Shown piece by piece: positions 35,455-44,140 of a stretch of 64,000 nucleotides of DNA (the stretch's first letter is position 1; the number at the start of each line of letters is the position of its first letter). The stretch comes from Pseudoxanthobacter soli DSM 19599 (lineage in GTDB: Bacteria; Pseudomonadota; Alphaproteobacteria; Rhizobiales; Segnochrobactraceae): the NCBI RefSeq assembly GCF_900148505.1, contig NZ_FRXO01000007.1:62001-126000 (forward strand). The letters run 5' to 3'. Position numbers and translations under genes: made by a program. Below the pieces are notes generated by a model that saw only the letters and a list, made by a program, of their open reading frames with translations, made no database searches and was not told the DNA's origin.

Positions 35455-36375
35455 CTACGCCATACCCGCGAACCGGGCGTTCAGCGTGTCGAAGGCCTTC
35501 TGGAACACGTCGTGATGCACGGTCGGGATCAGCGTCACGTCGTCCTCGGGCGAGGCGACCCAGTCCGCCGTCCACACCGCGAACGTGGTGCCGTCCGCCG
35601 TGACGGGATAGAGCCGCAGCCCGGCGTGATAGTTCAGCCACGGCATCGGGCTCATGTTGATCTTGTAGCGGAACGCGGTGTCGCGATCCGAGAGCCAGGT
35701 GAGCTGCTCGTGCAGCCGCCCCTCCCCGAACAGGAAGTCGCGAACCCCGCCCACCTTGTCACAGCGCGCCCCGTCCAGCATGGTCATCGCGCGGATATCG
35801 GGATGCCACTCGGCCATGCCGGCGAAGTCGCGGACGGCCGCCCATGCCACGTCGAGCGGCGCGTTCAGCCGGGAAGCGCAATAGACCTTGGCCGGCCGCA
35901 GCCCCTGCCAGCGCGGTCCGGCCGGAGCCGACGGCGCCCTCTCTCCCAGTTTCGCCGCGATCGCGGCGAGGCCGCCCGCGAACACGGCGTTGGTGACGAT
36001 ATCGGCATATTTGCCGGCATCCTCCGGCGCTTCGTCGAAGGTCGCCTCCCAGATCGCCAGCGTTTCATCGCCTGTCGTCAGCGGCAGCAGTGTGAACCGC
36101 GCCTCGTAATTCGCCACCGGGAAGGCGGGCGTCTCGAAATTGTAGGCGAAGCGGTAGCGGCTGTCGTCGAGTTCGAGCAGCCGCTCCCGCACCAGCGTGC
36201 CGTCGCCGAGGTGGAACGAGCGCACGCAGCCGACCACGTCGGCATCGAGCCCGTCCTCGATCACGCTGTCGACGATCCCGGGATTCCATCCGGGCATGCC
36301 GTCGAAATCGCGCACGAGCGCCCAGACCGTTTCGACCGGCGCGGCGATGATGCGGCTCGCAAAGGCTTTGGCCAT
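35455..36375 (-). CDS. tandem double-SRPBCC (Bet v1/PYR-like) protein
   Basis: A 306-residue cytosolic protein made of two related SRPBCC halves of about 145 residues. Each opens with the same pattern: ASRIIAAPVETVWALVRDF..MPGWNPGI in the first, ASRLNAPLDVAWAAVRDF..MAEWHPDI in the second. Each later has VGCVRSF or VGGVRDF followed by L.ERL or L.EQL. SRPBCC folds bind hydrophobic or aromatic ligands or serve as cyclase/hydrolase domains. It is the last gene of the sigma-54 operon, 31 bases after the TIM-barrel gene. A ligand-handling or enzymatic role for the imported substrate is inferred. Confidence 0.85.
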   Translation of the reverse strand: MAKAFASRIIAAPVETVWALVRDFDGMPGWNPGIVDSVIEDGLDADVVGCVRSFHLGDGTLVRERLLELDDSRYRFAYNFETPAFPVANYEARFTLLPLTTGDETLAIWEATFDEAPEDAGKYADIVTNAVFAGGLAAIAAKLGERAPSAPAGPRWQGLRPAKVYCASRLNAPLDVAWAAVRDFAGMAEWHPDIRAMTMLDGARCDKVGGVRDFLFGEGRLHEQLTWLSDRDTAFRYKINMSPMPWLNYHAGLRLYPVTADGTTFAVWTADWVASPEDDVTLIPTVHHDVFQKAFDTLNARFAGMA

Positions 36376-36406
36376 TGTGTTTTCCTCCCTGGTCGGCCGC
36401 CCGCGC

Positions 36407-37237
36407 TCAGCGCGAGATGGCCTTGAAGCGGCGGGTCTGCTCGGTCATCGCCTGTTCGGTCGGCAGGCGCTCCATGCTGCTGGCGCCGTAGAAGCCGTGA
36501 ATCCCCTCGCAGCGGGCGAGGATGTAGGCGGCATCGTCCGGCTCCGCGATCGGCCCGCCGTGGCAGAGCACGATGACATCCTTGCGCACCGACCGCGCCG
36601 CGGTCGCGATGGAATCGATCCGCGTGACGCAGTCGTCGAGCGTCAAGGCGGTCTCGGCGCCGATGGCCCCGCCGGTGGTGAGGCCCATGTGCGCGACGAT
36701 GATATCGGCACCGGCCCCGGTCATCGCCCGCGCCTCGTCGTCGTTGAAGACATAGGGCGTGGTGAGCATGTCCTTTGCGTTGGCGAGGCGAACGAGATCG
36801 ACCTCGAGCCCGTAGCTCATGCCGGTCTCCTCGAGGTTTGCGCGGAACATGCCGTCGATCAGCCCGACGGTCGGGAAGTTCTGGATGCCGGAAAAGCCGA
36901 TCGCCTTGATCTGGTCGAGGAAATAGTCGAACGGGCAGAACGGGTCGGTGCCATTGACGCCGGCGATCACCGGGGTGTGCTTCACGACCGGCAGCACCTC
37001 CTTCGCCATGTCGAGCACGATGTCGTTGGCATTGCCGTAGGCCAGCACGCCGGCGAGCGAGCCGCGCCCGGCCATGCGGTAGCGGCCGGAATTGTAGATC
37101 ACGATCAGGTCGATGCCGCCGGCTTCCTCGCATTTGGCCGAAAGGCCGGTGCCGGCGCCGCCGCCGATGATCGGCTGGCCCCGCTGCATCATGTCCCGGA
37201 ACTTGGCGAGGAGGGTCGAGCGTTCGATGCGTGCCAT
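36407..37237 (-). CDS. phosphoenolpyruvate hydrolase-like TIM-barrel protein (Tm-1 C-terminal domain family)
   Basis: A 276-residue TIM barrel of the PEP_hydrolase/TIM-barrel signal-transduction family (PF09370). Early phosphate-loop-like sequence [13 protein letters not shown] is followed by [17 protein letters not shown]. Further on are TDPF with [12 protein letters not shown], and late CHGGPI and [12 protein letters not shown]. The name comes from database tradition; the reaction is not established. It is 15 bases downstream of a Tm-1-like gene. In the tomato resistance protein Tm-1 and its fungal relatives, the homologues of these two proteins are fused, which supports joint function. Two paralogues of this barrel lie at 43436 and within 44123-45979. 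Confidence 0.85.
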   Translation of the reverse strand: MARIERSTLLAKFRDMMQRGQPIIGGGAGTGLSAKCEEAGGIDLIVIYNSGRYRMAGRGSLAGVLAYGNANDIVLDMAKEVLPVVKHTPVIAGVNGTDPFCPFDYFLDQIKAIGFSGIQNFPTVGLIDGMFRANLEETGMSYGLEVDLVRLANAKDMLTTPYVFNDDEARAMTGAGADIIVAHMGLTTGGAIGAETALTLDDCVTRIDSIATAARSVRKDVIVLCHGGPIAEPDDAAYILARCEGIHGFYGASSMERLPTEQAMTEQTRRFKAISR

Positions 37238-37252
37238 GTCAGACTCCAGGGC

Positions 37253-38452
37253 TCAGAGGCCGGGTGCGACGTCGCGGAAATGGGCGACGAGCGCGTCGGC
37301 GAATTCCGGGTCGTTGATGTGGTGGGGAAGGCGGATCAGGCGGCGCTGCGCCGTCGGCCGGACGGTTTCCTCCAGCGCCGCGAACAGGGCGGCGTCGGCC
37401 TCGGGGTCGTGGAACGGTGCGCCGGGTGCATCAATGGCGGAAACGCCGCCTTCGGGGATGAGGAAGCGCACTTCGCCCTCGCAGGCGTTCAGCCGCTCGC
37501 CGATCCAGCGGCCCATGGCGGCGTTCTCCGCCGGCGTGGTGCGCATCAGCGTCACCTGCGGGTTGTGGATGTAGAACAGCCGGTCGGCATAGGCGGCGGG
37601 CACGGTATCGCGCGCGCCGAAATTCACCATGTCGAGCGCGCCGCAGGAGCCGACATAGGGCAGCCGGGTCCGCGCCACCGCGCCGAACCGGTCGGGCGTG
37701 CAGGGGAACACGCCGCCCATCAGGAAATCGCACACCTCCGTCGTGGTCACGTCGATCAGGCCTGCAAGCAGGCCGGAATCGGCGAGCTTCTCCATCGACT
37801 GGCCGCCGGTGCCGGTGGCGTGGAACACGAGGGCATCGATCTTTTCCCCGAGCCGCGCTGACACCTGGTTCACGCACGCCGTGGTGACGCCGAACATCGA
37901 AAGCCCGACCGCCGGCCGGCTGTCGGTGGCCCGCGGCGGTTCGGTGCGCGCCATCCCGGCGACGGCATGGGCAGCATTGGCGAGGATGGTGCGCGAGATG
38001 CGGTTGAGCCCGGCAAGATCCGTCACCGAATAAACCATGGCGATATCGCTCGGCCCGACATAGGGCGCGACGTTGCCGGAGGCGACGGTGGAGACGATGA
38101 GCTTCGGCAGGCCGATGGGCAGTGCGCGCATGGCGGGGGCGACCAGCGCGGTGCCGCCCGACCCCCCGAGCCCGATGACGCCGGCAATATCGTCCTTAGC
38201 GGTCAGGAACCGCTCGAACGCCAGCGCCATCGCGCTCACCGACCGGCCGCGATCGCCGGTGAAGACCGCGCCCGGCCCTTCCGGATGCCAGCTCGCCACT
38301 TCGGACGCCGGAATGTCGACGCCTTCGGCGGCATCATGTGTCGAAAGGTCGACCAGCACGGCCGGGATGCCCTCGGCCACGATCATCGCCTTCACATAGG
38401 CGAGTTCCTCGCCCTTCGTGTCGCATGTTCCCGCGACATAGACCCGTTTCAT
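37253..38452 (-). CDS. Tm-1-like ATP-binding protein (UPF0261)
   Basis: A 399-residue homologue of the N-terminal domain of plant Tm-1. The N-terminus has [18 protein letters not shown], and a glycine-rich nucleotide site [17 protein letters not shown] lies near residues 92-110. [14 protein letters not shown] and, late, [17 protein letters not shown] are family segments. It precedes the PEP-hydrolase-like gene, reproducing as two genes the domain order of Tm-1. The metabolic reaction of the bacterial pair is unknown. Transcribed with the livHMKGF genes upstream. Confidence 0.88.
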   Translation of the reverse strand: MKRVYVAGTCDTKGEELAYVKAMIVAEGIPAVLVDLSTHDAAEGVDIPASEVASWHPEGPGAVFTGDRGRSVSAMALAFERFLTAKDDIAGVIGLGGSGGTALVAPAMRALPIGLPKLIVSTVASGNVAPYVGPSDIAMVYSVTDLAGLNRISRTILANAAHAVAGMARTEPPRATDSRPAVGLSMFGVTTACVNQVSARLGEKIDALVFHATGTGGQSMEKLADSGLLAGLIDVTTTEVCDFLMGGVFPCTPDRFGAVARTRLPYVGSCGALDMVNFGARDTVPAAYADRLFYIHNPQVTLMRTTPAENAAMGRWIGERLNACEGEVRFLIPEGGVSAIDAPGAPFHDPEADAALFAALEETVRPTAQRRLIRLPHHINDPEFADALVAHFRDVAPGL

Positions 38453-38486
38453 GGCGTTCTCCCGACTGTGTTTCTTATGTCGGCCA

Positions 38487-39210
<724 letters not shown>

Positions 39211-39221
<11 letters not shown>

Positions 39222-39996
39222 GTTTGCCCATGTAGATGTCGTGCACGGTCTGATCGGCCTCGATCTCCCGCGGCGTGCCCCCGGCGACCAGCCGCCCGTT
39301 GTGCATCACGCTGACCTGGTCGACAGCCCGCAGCGCGATGTCCATGTCGTGCTCGATCATCACCAGCGTGATGGAGCGCGGCAGTTCGAGGAGCAGCTTC
39401 AGCAGCATCTCCCGCTCGCGCGGCGAAAGGCCGGCCGCCGGCTCGTCGAGCAGCAGAAGCCTCGGCTCGCCTGCGAGCGCCATGGCGAGTTCAAGCTGCC
39501 GGCGCTCGCCGTGGGACAGCGTCGCGCAGAGTGCGCCGAGCACCGGCGTGAGGCCGAGACGCGCGGCGAGCGCTTCGGCCTCGTCCATATGGGCACTACG
39601 GCTTGCCGGGCGTGCCACCGACATCCGTCCGCCCGCGACCCCGCGCACCGCGAGGAACAGGCTCTGGCGCACGGTGAGGCCGACGAACATCAGCGAGGTC
39701 TGATAGGTGCGGCGCAGACCCGCCCGCACCCGCCGTTCCACCGAGAGGCCGGTGACGTCGCGGCCGAACATCACGATCCGGCCCTCGGAGGGCGGGAGGT
39801 CGCCGATCACGAGGTTGAACAGCGTGGTCTTGCCCGCGCCGTTCGCCCCGAGGATCGCCCGCCGCTCGCCCGCCGCGACGGTGATGGTGACGTCGCGCAC
39901 GGCCTGCAGTGCGCCGAAGCGGCGTCCCACGCCCTCGATGGAGAGGGCGTGGGGGGTGGCCGTAGCCGTGTGAGGAACTGCGTTCATCGGGCTCAC
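39211..39996 (-). CDS. Liv-type ABC transporter ATP-binding protein (LivG)
   Basis: ATPase, 261 residues. Walker A is GANGAGKTT, the signature LSHGERRQ with His for the second Gly (common in LivG), Walker B LLLLDEPAAGLSP and switch histidine in MIEHDMDI. GTG 39996 is chosen because it overlaps the binding-protein stop codon (GTGA); ATG 39987 is an alternative three codons downstream. Confidence 0.9.
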
Positions 39997-41261
39997 GGGC
40001 AGGAGGGATTGTCGCGCGAGGGGCTGCCGAGCTTGGCGTAGGCCGCCTCCGACAGACCGAGATATTGGTTCACGTCCGGCACGCTCTTGACCGGGCTCGT
40101 GGTCAGCACGCCGTCCTTCTCGACGATCTCGTTGATGAAGATCGTCGCGCTCGCCTGACGGTTCTTGTTGATCGAGACCGGGCCGGTGGGCGTCTCGAAA
40201 CTCAGCGTGTCCAGCGCCTTGCGGTAGGCGGCCGCGCCGTCGGACAGATCGCCGTTGACCTTCTCAAGGCCGAGCAGCGCCGCCTTGGTGCTGACATAGT
40301 AGTTGAACGCGAACAGCGAAGGCGACGGCAGCCCGTCCGGGAACTTCTTGCGGTAGGCGGCGACGAAGTCCTTCCAGGCCGGGCTCGGATCGTTGTCGGA
40401 GATCGGGCCGGAGGAAAGCACGCCCGGCAGCATGGCGCGGGCCGGACCCTTGGCGGCGAGTACGGTCTGGTCGACGGTAATGGAGCCGCCGATCATCGGC
40501 AGTTCGCCGCCGGACTGCGCGTACTGGGTGAGGAAGTTCACGGCGTCGGCACCGCCGAGCACCACGAACATGCCGTCGACTTCGCCCTTGGCAGGAAGCT
40601 GGGCGATCACCGAGGAGAAATCCTTGGTGCCGAGCGGCACGAAGTACTTGTTCGGCACCTTTCCACCGGCGCTGCAATAGGTGCCCATGAAGCCGAAGAT
40701 CTGGGCATAGGGGAAGGAGTAGTCCTCGGAGACGACGACGACGTTGTTCCAGCCCTTCTCCTTCTTCATGTAGGTGCCGAGCGCGGCGGTCCACTGAGCG
40801 CCCTCGGTGTTGAAGCGGTAGAAGTTCGGCGCCGGATCGACCAGTGTGGTCTCGATCGCGGCCGACGAACCGTTGAAGAAGGTGATGTTCGGCACGGTCT
40901 TGGCGTAGTCGCGCAGGCGAATGCCCTCGCTGCCCGACAGCGGGCCGACCACGATCTCGACCTTGTCCTGCTCGACGAGGCGGCGCACCGACTGCAGCGC
41001 GACGTCCGGATTACCGTCGGAGGAGGCCTTGATGAACTCGATCTTCTTGCCGGCCACCTTGTAGCCGACCTCGGAAAGGGCGAGTTCCATGCCGCGGAAG
41101 GAGTCCTTGCCCGGCTCGGCGAACGGGCCTTCCAGCGTCGTCAGGCCGCCGATGCGGATGGTGTCTTCGGCGAGCGCCGGGACCGACGTGAGCGCGGTGG
41201 CGGCGAGCGCGCCGGCGAGGCCGCCCACGAGGGCGAGGCGGCGGGTGATCTGGATGGGCAT
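39993..41261 (-). CDS. Liv-type ABC transporter substrate-binding protein
   Basis: Periplasmic receptor, 422 residues, signal peptide 1-31 (SVPALA-EDT). The mature part starts TIRIGGLTTLEGPFAEPGKDS, with LSGSEG and FNGSSAAIETTL in the ligand cleft and Tyr/Phe-rich NFYRFNTEGAQW at the hinge. The sequence is closest in type to binders of amides and aromatic acids, not classical LivJ, judged by the EGPFA segment. It is the third gene of the sigma-54 operon and presumably binds the inducer substrate. Confidence 0.9.
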   Translation of the reverse strand: MPIQITRRLALVGGLAGALAATALTSVPALAEDTIRIGGLTTLEGPFAEPGKDSFRGMELALSEVGYKVAGKKIEFIKASSDGNPDVALQSVRRLVEQDKVEIVVGPLSGSEGIRLRDYAKTVPNITFFNGSSAAIETTLVDPAPNFYRFNTEGAQWTAALGTYMKKEKGWNNVVVVSEDYSFPYAQIFGFMGTYCSAGGKVPNKYFVPLGTKDFSSVIAQLPAKGEVDGMFVVLGGADAVNFLTQYAQSGGELPMIGGSITVDQTVLAAKGPARAMLPGVLSSGPISDNDPSPAWKDFVAAYRKKFPDGLPSPSLFAFNYYVSTKAALLGLEKVNGDLSDGAAAYRKALDTLSFETPTGPVSINKNRQASATIFINEIVEKDGVLTTSPVKSVPDVNQYLGLSEAAYAKLGSPSRDNPSCP

Positions 41262-41275
41262 CGTGTTCCTCCGTT

Positions 41276-42298
41276 TCAGGTTTTATCGTTGGCGGCATCA
41301 GGCCCGGCGACGGCGTCGGCCGCCGGGCCGGTCTTTCGGGATATCGGCGCGGCCAGCGCGCGCACGCGGCGGACAAGACCGGTCACGCCGTCGGGCGAAA
41401 ACAGCACGACGCCGAGAAAGATCAGTCCGATCAGGGTGTTGAAGCGCTCGCGGTCGATGAAATCGATCGCGAAGTTCTCCACGACGACGAAGAGCAGCGC
41501 GCCGACATAGGCACCGATGGGGTGGCCGAGCCCGCCGAGGACCGCCGCCATCAGGACGTCGATCGTTGGCACCAGCGCGATGGAGCCGGGCGAGATCGAG
41601 CCGTTCAGCCACAGGCCGAGTAGCCCGCCGATGCCCGCGATCAGCCCGGACACCCCGAACGCCGCGACGCGAAGGCTGGCGACGTGATAGCCGAGCGCGG
41701 ACAGGCGGCGGGGATTGTCGCGGGCCGCCTGCATGGCGAGGCCGAACGGCGTGGTGGCGAGATAGGTGACGAGCGCGTAGCAGGCGGCGGCACCGCCGAG
41801 GCAGAGCCAGTAGAAGGCGCGCGGCGCCGCGAAGGACTCGCCACCGACGACGGGGGCCGCGACCTGGGTGAAGCCGGTGAAGCCGTTGAACAGCGCGTAG
41901 TTCTGCAGGGTGAGGTAGTAGAAGCCCATCGCGATCGCGAGCGTCAGCATCAGCGTGTAGATGCCGCTGGTGCGTACCGCGATGAGCCCCACGAGGAGAC
42001 CGGCGCAGGTCGCGAGGACGAGTGCGATGACGACGGCGGCCGGCATGGGCAGGAGCAGGCCGACGCCCGCCACCGGCGCCGTGAAATAGGCGACGGCGTA
42101 GCCGGCGACGCCGGCCAGCGCCATCTGGCCGAGCGAGAGCATGCCGCCATAGGCCGCGAGGAAGACGAGGCTGAGCGCGACGGTGCCGAGCCCGAGCGTG
42201 CGGCCGCCGATCTGCTGCACCCAGAAATCGTTGGCGACGAACGGGACGGCGACGAGCGCCAGCAGCACGAGGGCACGGAGTGCGGAGCGGGCCGTCAT
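41276..42298 (-). CDS. Liv-type ABC transporter permease (LivM)
   Basis: Permease of 340 residues starting at ATG 42298, which overlaps the LivH stop (ATGA). Has the LivM N-terminal helix set, LAAYGGMLSLGQMALAGVAGY, and the late AAVLGGLGHPIGAYVGALLF. The long open frame running further upstream is only the antisense-like GC artefact. Confidence 0.9.
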   Translation of the reverse strand: MTARSALRALVLLALVAVPFVANDFWVQQIGGRTLGLGTVALSLVFLAAYGGMLSLGQMALAGVAGYAVAYFTAPVAGVGLLLPMPAAVVIALVLATCAGLLVGLIAVRTSGIYTLMLTLAIAMGFYYLTLQNYALFNGFTGFTQVAAPVVGGESFAAPRAFYWLCLGGAAACYALVTYLATTPFGLAMQAARDNPRRLSALGYHVASLRVAAFGVSGLIAGIGGLLGLWLNGSISPGSIALVPTIDVLMAAVLGGLGHPIGAYVGALLFVVVENFAIDFIDRERFNTLIGLIFLGVVLFSPDGVTGLVRRVRALAAPISRKTGPAADAVAGPDAANDKT

Positions 42299-43182
42299 GT
42301 GGGCCTCCCCATCAGGCCCTGCGGCCGCACGGCGAGCACCGCGACCATGATGACGAAAGTGTAGACCACGCCGTAGGTGGGCGTGTAGGCGAGGCCGTAG
42401 GTTTCGGCGAGCGCCACCAGCAGCGCGCCGATGGCGGCGCCCGACAGCGAGCCCATGCCGCCGACGATGACGACGATCAGCGACGACAGCAGATAGCGCG
42501 CATCCTCGCCCGGCGAGATCGACAGCACCGAGCCACCGATGACGCCGGCGAGACCGGCAAGCCCGGCGCCGATGGCGAACACGCCGAGAAAGACGCGGGG
42601 CACGTCGACGCCGAGGGCATCCAGCATGCGCCGGTCGTCGACGCCAGCGCGGATCAGCAGGCCGAGCCGCGTGCGGGTGAGCATCGCCCACAGGCCGATG
42701 CCGATCACCACCGCGAGGCCGATCAGCATCAGGCGCGGCATCGGATAACGGTTCACCACCGGCAGCGGCACGAAGCTGCGGAAGATCGCCGGCAGGTCGA
42801 GCTGGTAGGCGGTGCCGCCCCAATGCGCCAGCATCAGGTCGGCAAGCACGATCGAGACGCCGATCGCCGCCAGCGTCTGGCGCAGGTCCTGGCCCTGCAT
42901 CCAGCCGAAGATGCCCTTCTGAAGCAGAGCGCCGGTCAGCGCCGCGACGCCCGCCCCGGCGATAAGCGCCAGAACCCATGAGCCGGACGCGACCGAGACC
43001 TCGTAGCCGACATAGCCGCCGAGCAGGTAGAGCGAGCCGTGCGCCATGTTCACGACGCGCATCAGGCCGAAGATCAGGCTGAAGCCGCTGGCGACGATGA
43101 AATAGAGCGCCGCGAGCGTAAGCCCGTTGAGGGTCACGGTGAGGAAAAGGCGCCAGTTGATGCTGGCTGCAAGCTCGATCAT
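42295..43182 (-). CDS. Liv-type ABC transporter permease (LivH), first gene of sigma-54 operon
   Basis: Permease of 295 residues. ATG 43182 (MIELAASINW) is chosen because GGAGG stands seven bases before it and because longer frames would begin inside or before the sigma-54 promoter at 43302. It contains RVVNMAHGSLYLLGGYVGYE and the late GGMGSLSGAAIGALLVALAE. Predicted 5' leader of roughly 110 bases. Confidence 0.9.
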   Translation of the reverse strand: MIELAASINWRLFLTVTLNGLTLAALYFIVASGFSLIFGLMRVVNMAHGSLYLLGGYVGYEVSVASGSWVLALIAGAGVAALTGALLQKGIFGWMQGQDLRQTLAAIGVSIVLADLMLAHWGGTAYQLDLPAIFRSFVPLPVVNRYPMPRLMLIGLAVVIGIGLWAMLTRTRLGLLIRAGVDDRRMLDALGVDVPRVFLGVFAIGAGLAGLAGVIGGSVLSISPGEDARYLLSSLIVVIVGGMGSLSGAAIGALLVALAETYGLAYTPTYGVVYTFVIMVAVLAVRPQGLMGRPT

Positions 43183-43301
43183 CGGCGCCTCCGGCCGGGC
43201 GCGGAGGCTCGTCCGGGCGCTTCGCGCGTCCCGCGATTCATGGGCTTTCTCCCTGATGTGCCGCGTCCCTTCAGTCGGGCGCTCGCTTTGCATCAGGGAT
43301 C

Positions 43302-43316
43302 GCAAGAGCCGTGCCA
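43302..43316 (-). promoter_or_regulatory. sigma-54 (-24/-12) promoter
   Basis: Read on the minus strand the site is TGGCACG-GCTC-TTGC, a full match to the TGGCACG-N4-TTGC consensus with correct ten-base spacing between the invariant GG and GC. It faces livH 120 bases away. The neighbouring gene 44123-45979 encodes a sigma-54 activator with an intact GAFTGA loop. Together these make assignment strong. Confidence 0.85.
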
Positions 43317-43369
43317 GCTCAGGAGACAGGCAATTGCTGCCGATTCAGGCGAAATCCGGCGTGCGGAGC

Positions 43370-43413
43370 GGGTAAAAACGGGTATTATAGGCGTGAAGAC
43401 CCCGATTTTACCC
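43370..43413. promoter_or_regulatory. candidate enhancer (UAS) for the sigma-54 activator
   Basis: GGGTAAAA (43370-43377) and TTTTACCC (43406-43413) are perfect 8-bp inverted arms, centres 36 bases apart, in an AT-rich stretch. They lie 54-97 bases upstream of the -24 element, the usual place for enhancer-binding-protein sites, and also directly in front of the plus-strand TIM-barrel gene. Confidence 0.5.
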
Positions 43414-43435
43414 AATCTGACACGGATGCCGGATC

Positions 43436-44140
43436 ATGCAGGGAGCGATCGTCGCCGAGCCGGCATCTTCGGCCGCCAGAGCCGCCGATTTCGCGGTGCT
43501 CGCGCCCTATCTCTCAGGCCTCTCGCCGGAACAGGCGGATATCGTCGGCCTGATGCCGATCGGGTCCGTGAACGAGAGGCTGCTCGCCGCGCTGCCGCCA
43601 CAGGGCGACGCGAGCGCGGGCAAGCTCATCGCCGGGCTGTTCCTGTGCGATCCGTTTCTGGGCGGGCGCCGGCTGTTCGCCCGTCTGGCCGCCGCCGGCG
43701 TGCGCGGGATCGTCAACCTGCCGACCACCAATCTCATTCCGCCCGGTCCTTACCGTCAGGTTCTCAACGCCGCCGGCATCGACCCCGGTGCCGAACTCGC
43801 CGCGCTGCGCGAGGCGAGGGAAGCGGGGCTTCAGGTGATGGCGACGGTCGCCTCCTTCGACCAGGCGGCGCGGGCGGCCGAGGCGGGGATCCGGTCGCTG
43901 CTGTTCCATCCCGGCTCACCAACCGGCGAAGCCGCGCTCGATCTCAGGCTGGTGGAGGGCGTGCTCGCCTCGGTCGGCCGCATCAGGGCCATGCCCGGCG
44001 CGCCCCGGATCGCGCTCTATCGTCACCCCGGCTTCGGCGAGCGGATCGCGCCGGCCTGTGCTCTGGTCGACGACGTCGTCGACTGGGCGCTGCCGCCGCC
44101 CCGCGCCGGCGCCCGGCCGCTGTCAGCCGAGGCCGTATAG
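43436..44140 (+). CDS. divergent PEP-hydrolase-like TIM-barrel paralogue
   Basis: A 234-residue soluble protein that I align by eye to the barrel of the regulator next door and to the protein at 36407. Shared landmarks in order: CDPFLGGRRL against [23 protein letters not shown] against [24 protein letters not shown] against [10 protein letters not shown], and QAARAAEAGIRSLLFHPG against [18 protein letters not shown]. The first barrel strands with the GGGAGTG loop are missing or unrecognisable, so activity may differ. It is transcribed divergently from the liv operon and converges on the regulator gene, overlapping its end by 18 bases. Role unknown; a partner or anti-activator of the sensor barrel is possible. 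Confidence 0.75.
   Translation: MQGAIVAEPASSAARAADFAVLAPYLSGLSPEQADIVGLMPIGSVNERLLAALPPQGDASAGKLIAGLFLCDPFLGGRRLFARLAAAGVRGIVNLPTTNLIPPGPYRQVLNAAGIDPGAELAALREAREAGLQVMATVASFDQAARAAEAGIRSLLFHPGSPTGEAALDLRLVEGVLASVGRIRAMPGAPRIALYRHPGFGERIAPACALVDDVVDWALPPPRAGARPLSAEAV

Noticed and set aside
41276-42979. A 567-residue LivM with a long N-terminal extension
   Set aside because: The extension is an out-of-frame shadow of LivH. ATG 42298 overlapping the LivH stop gives the normal LivM length.
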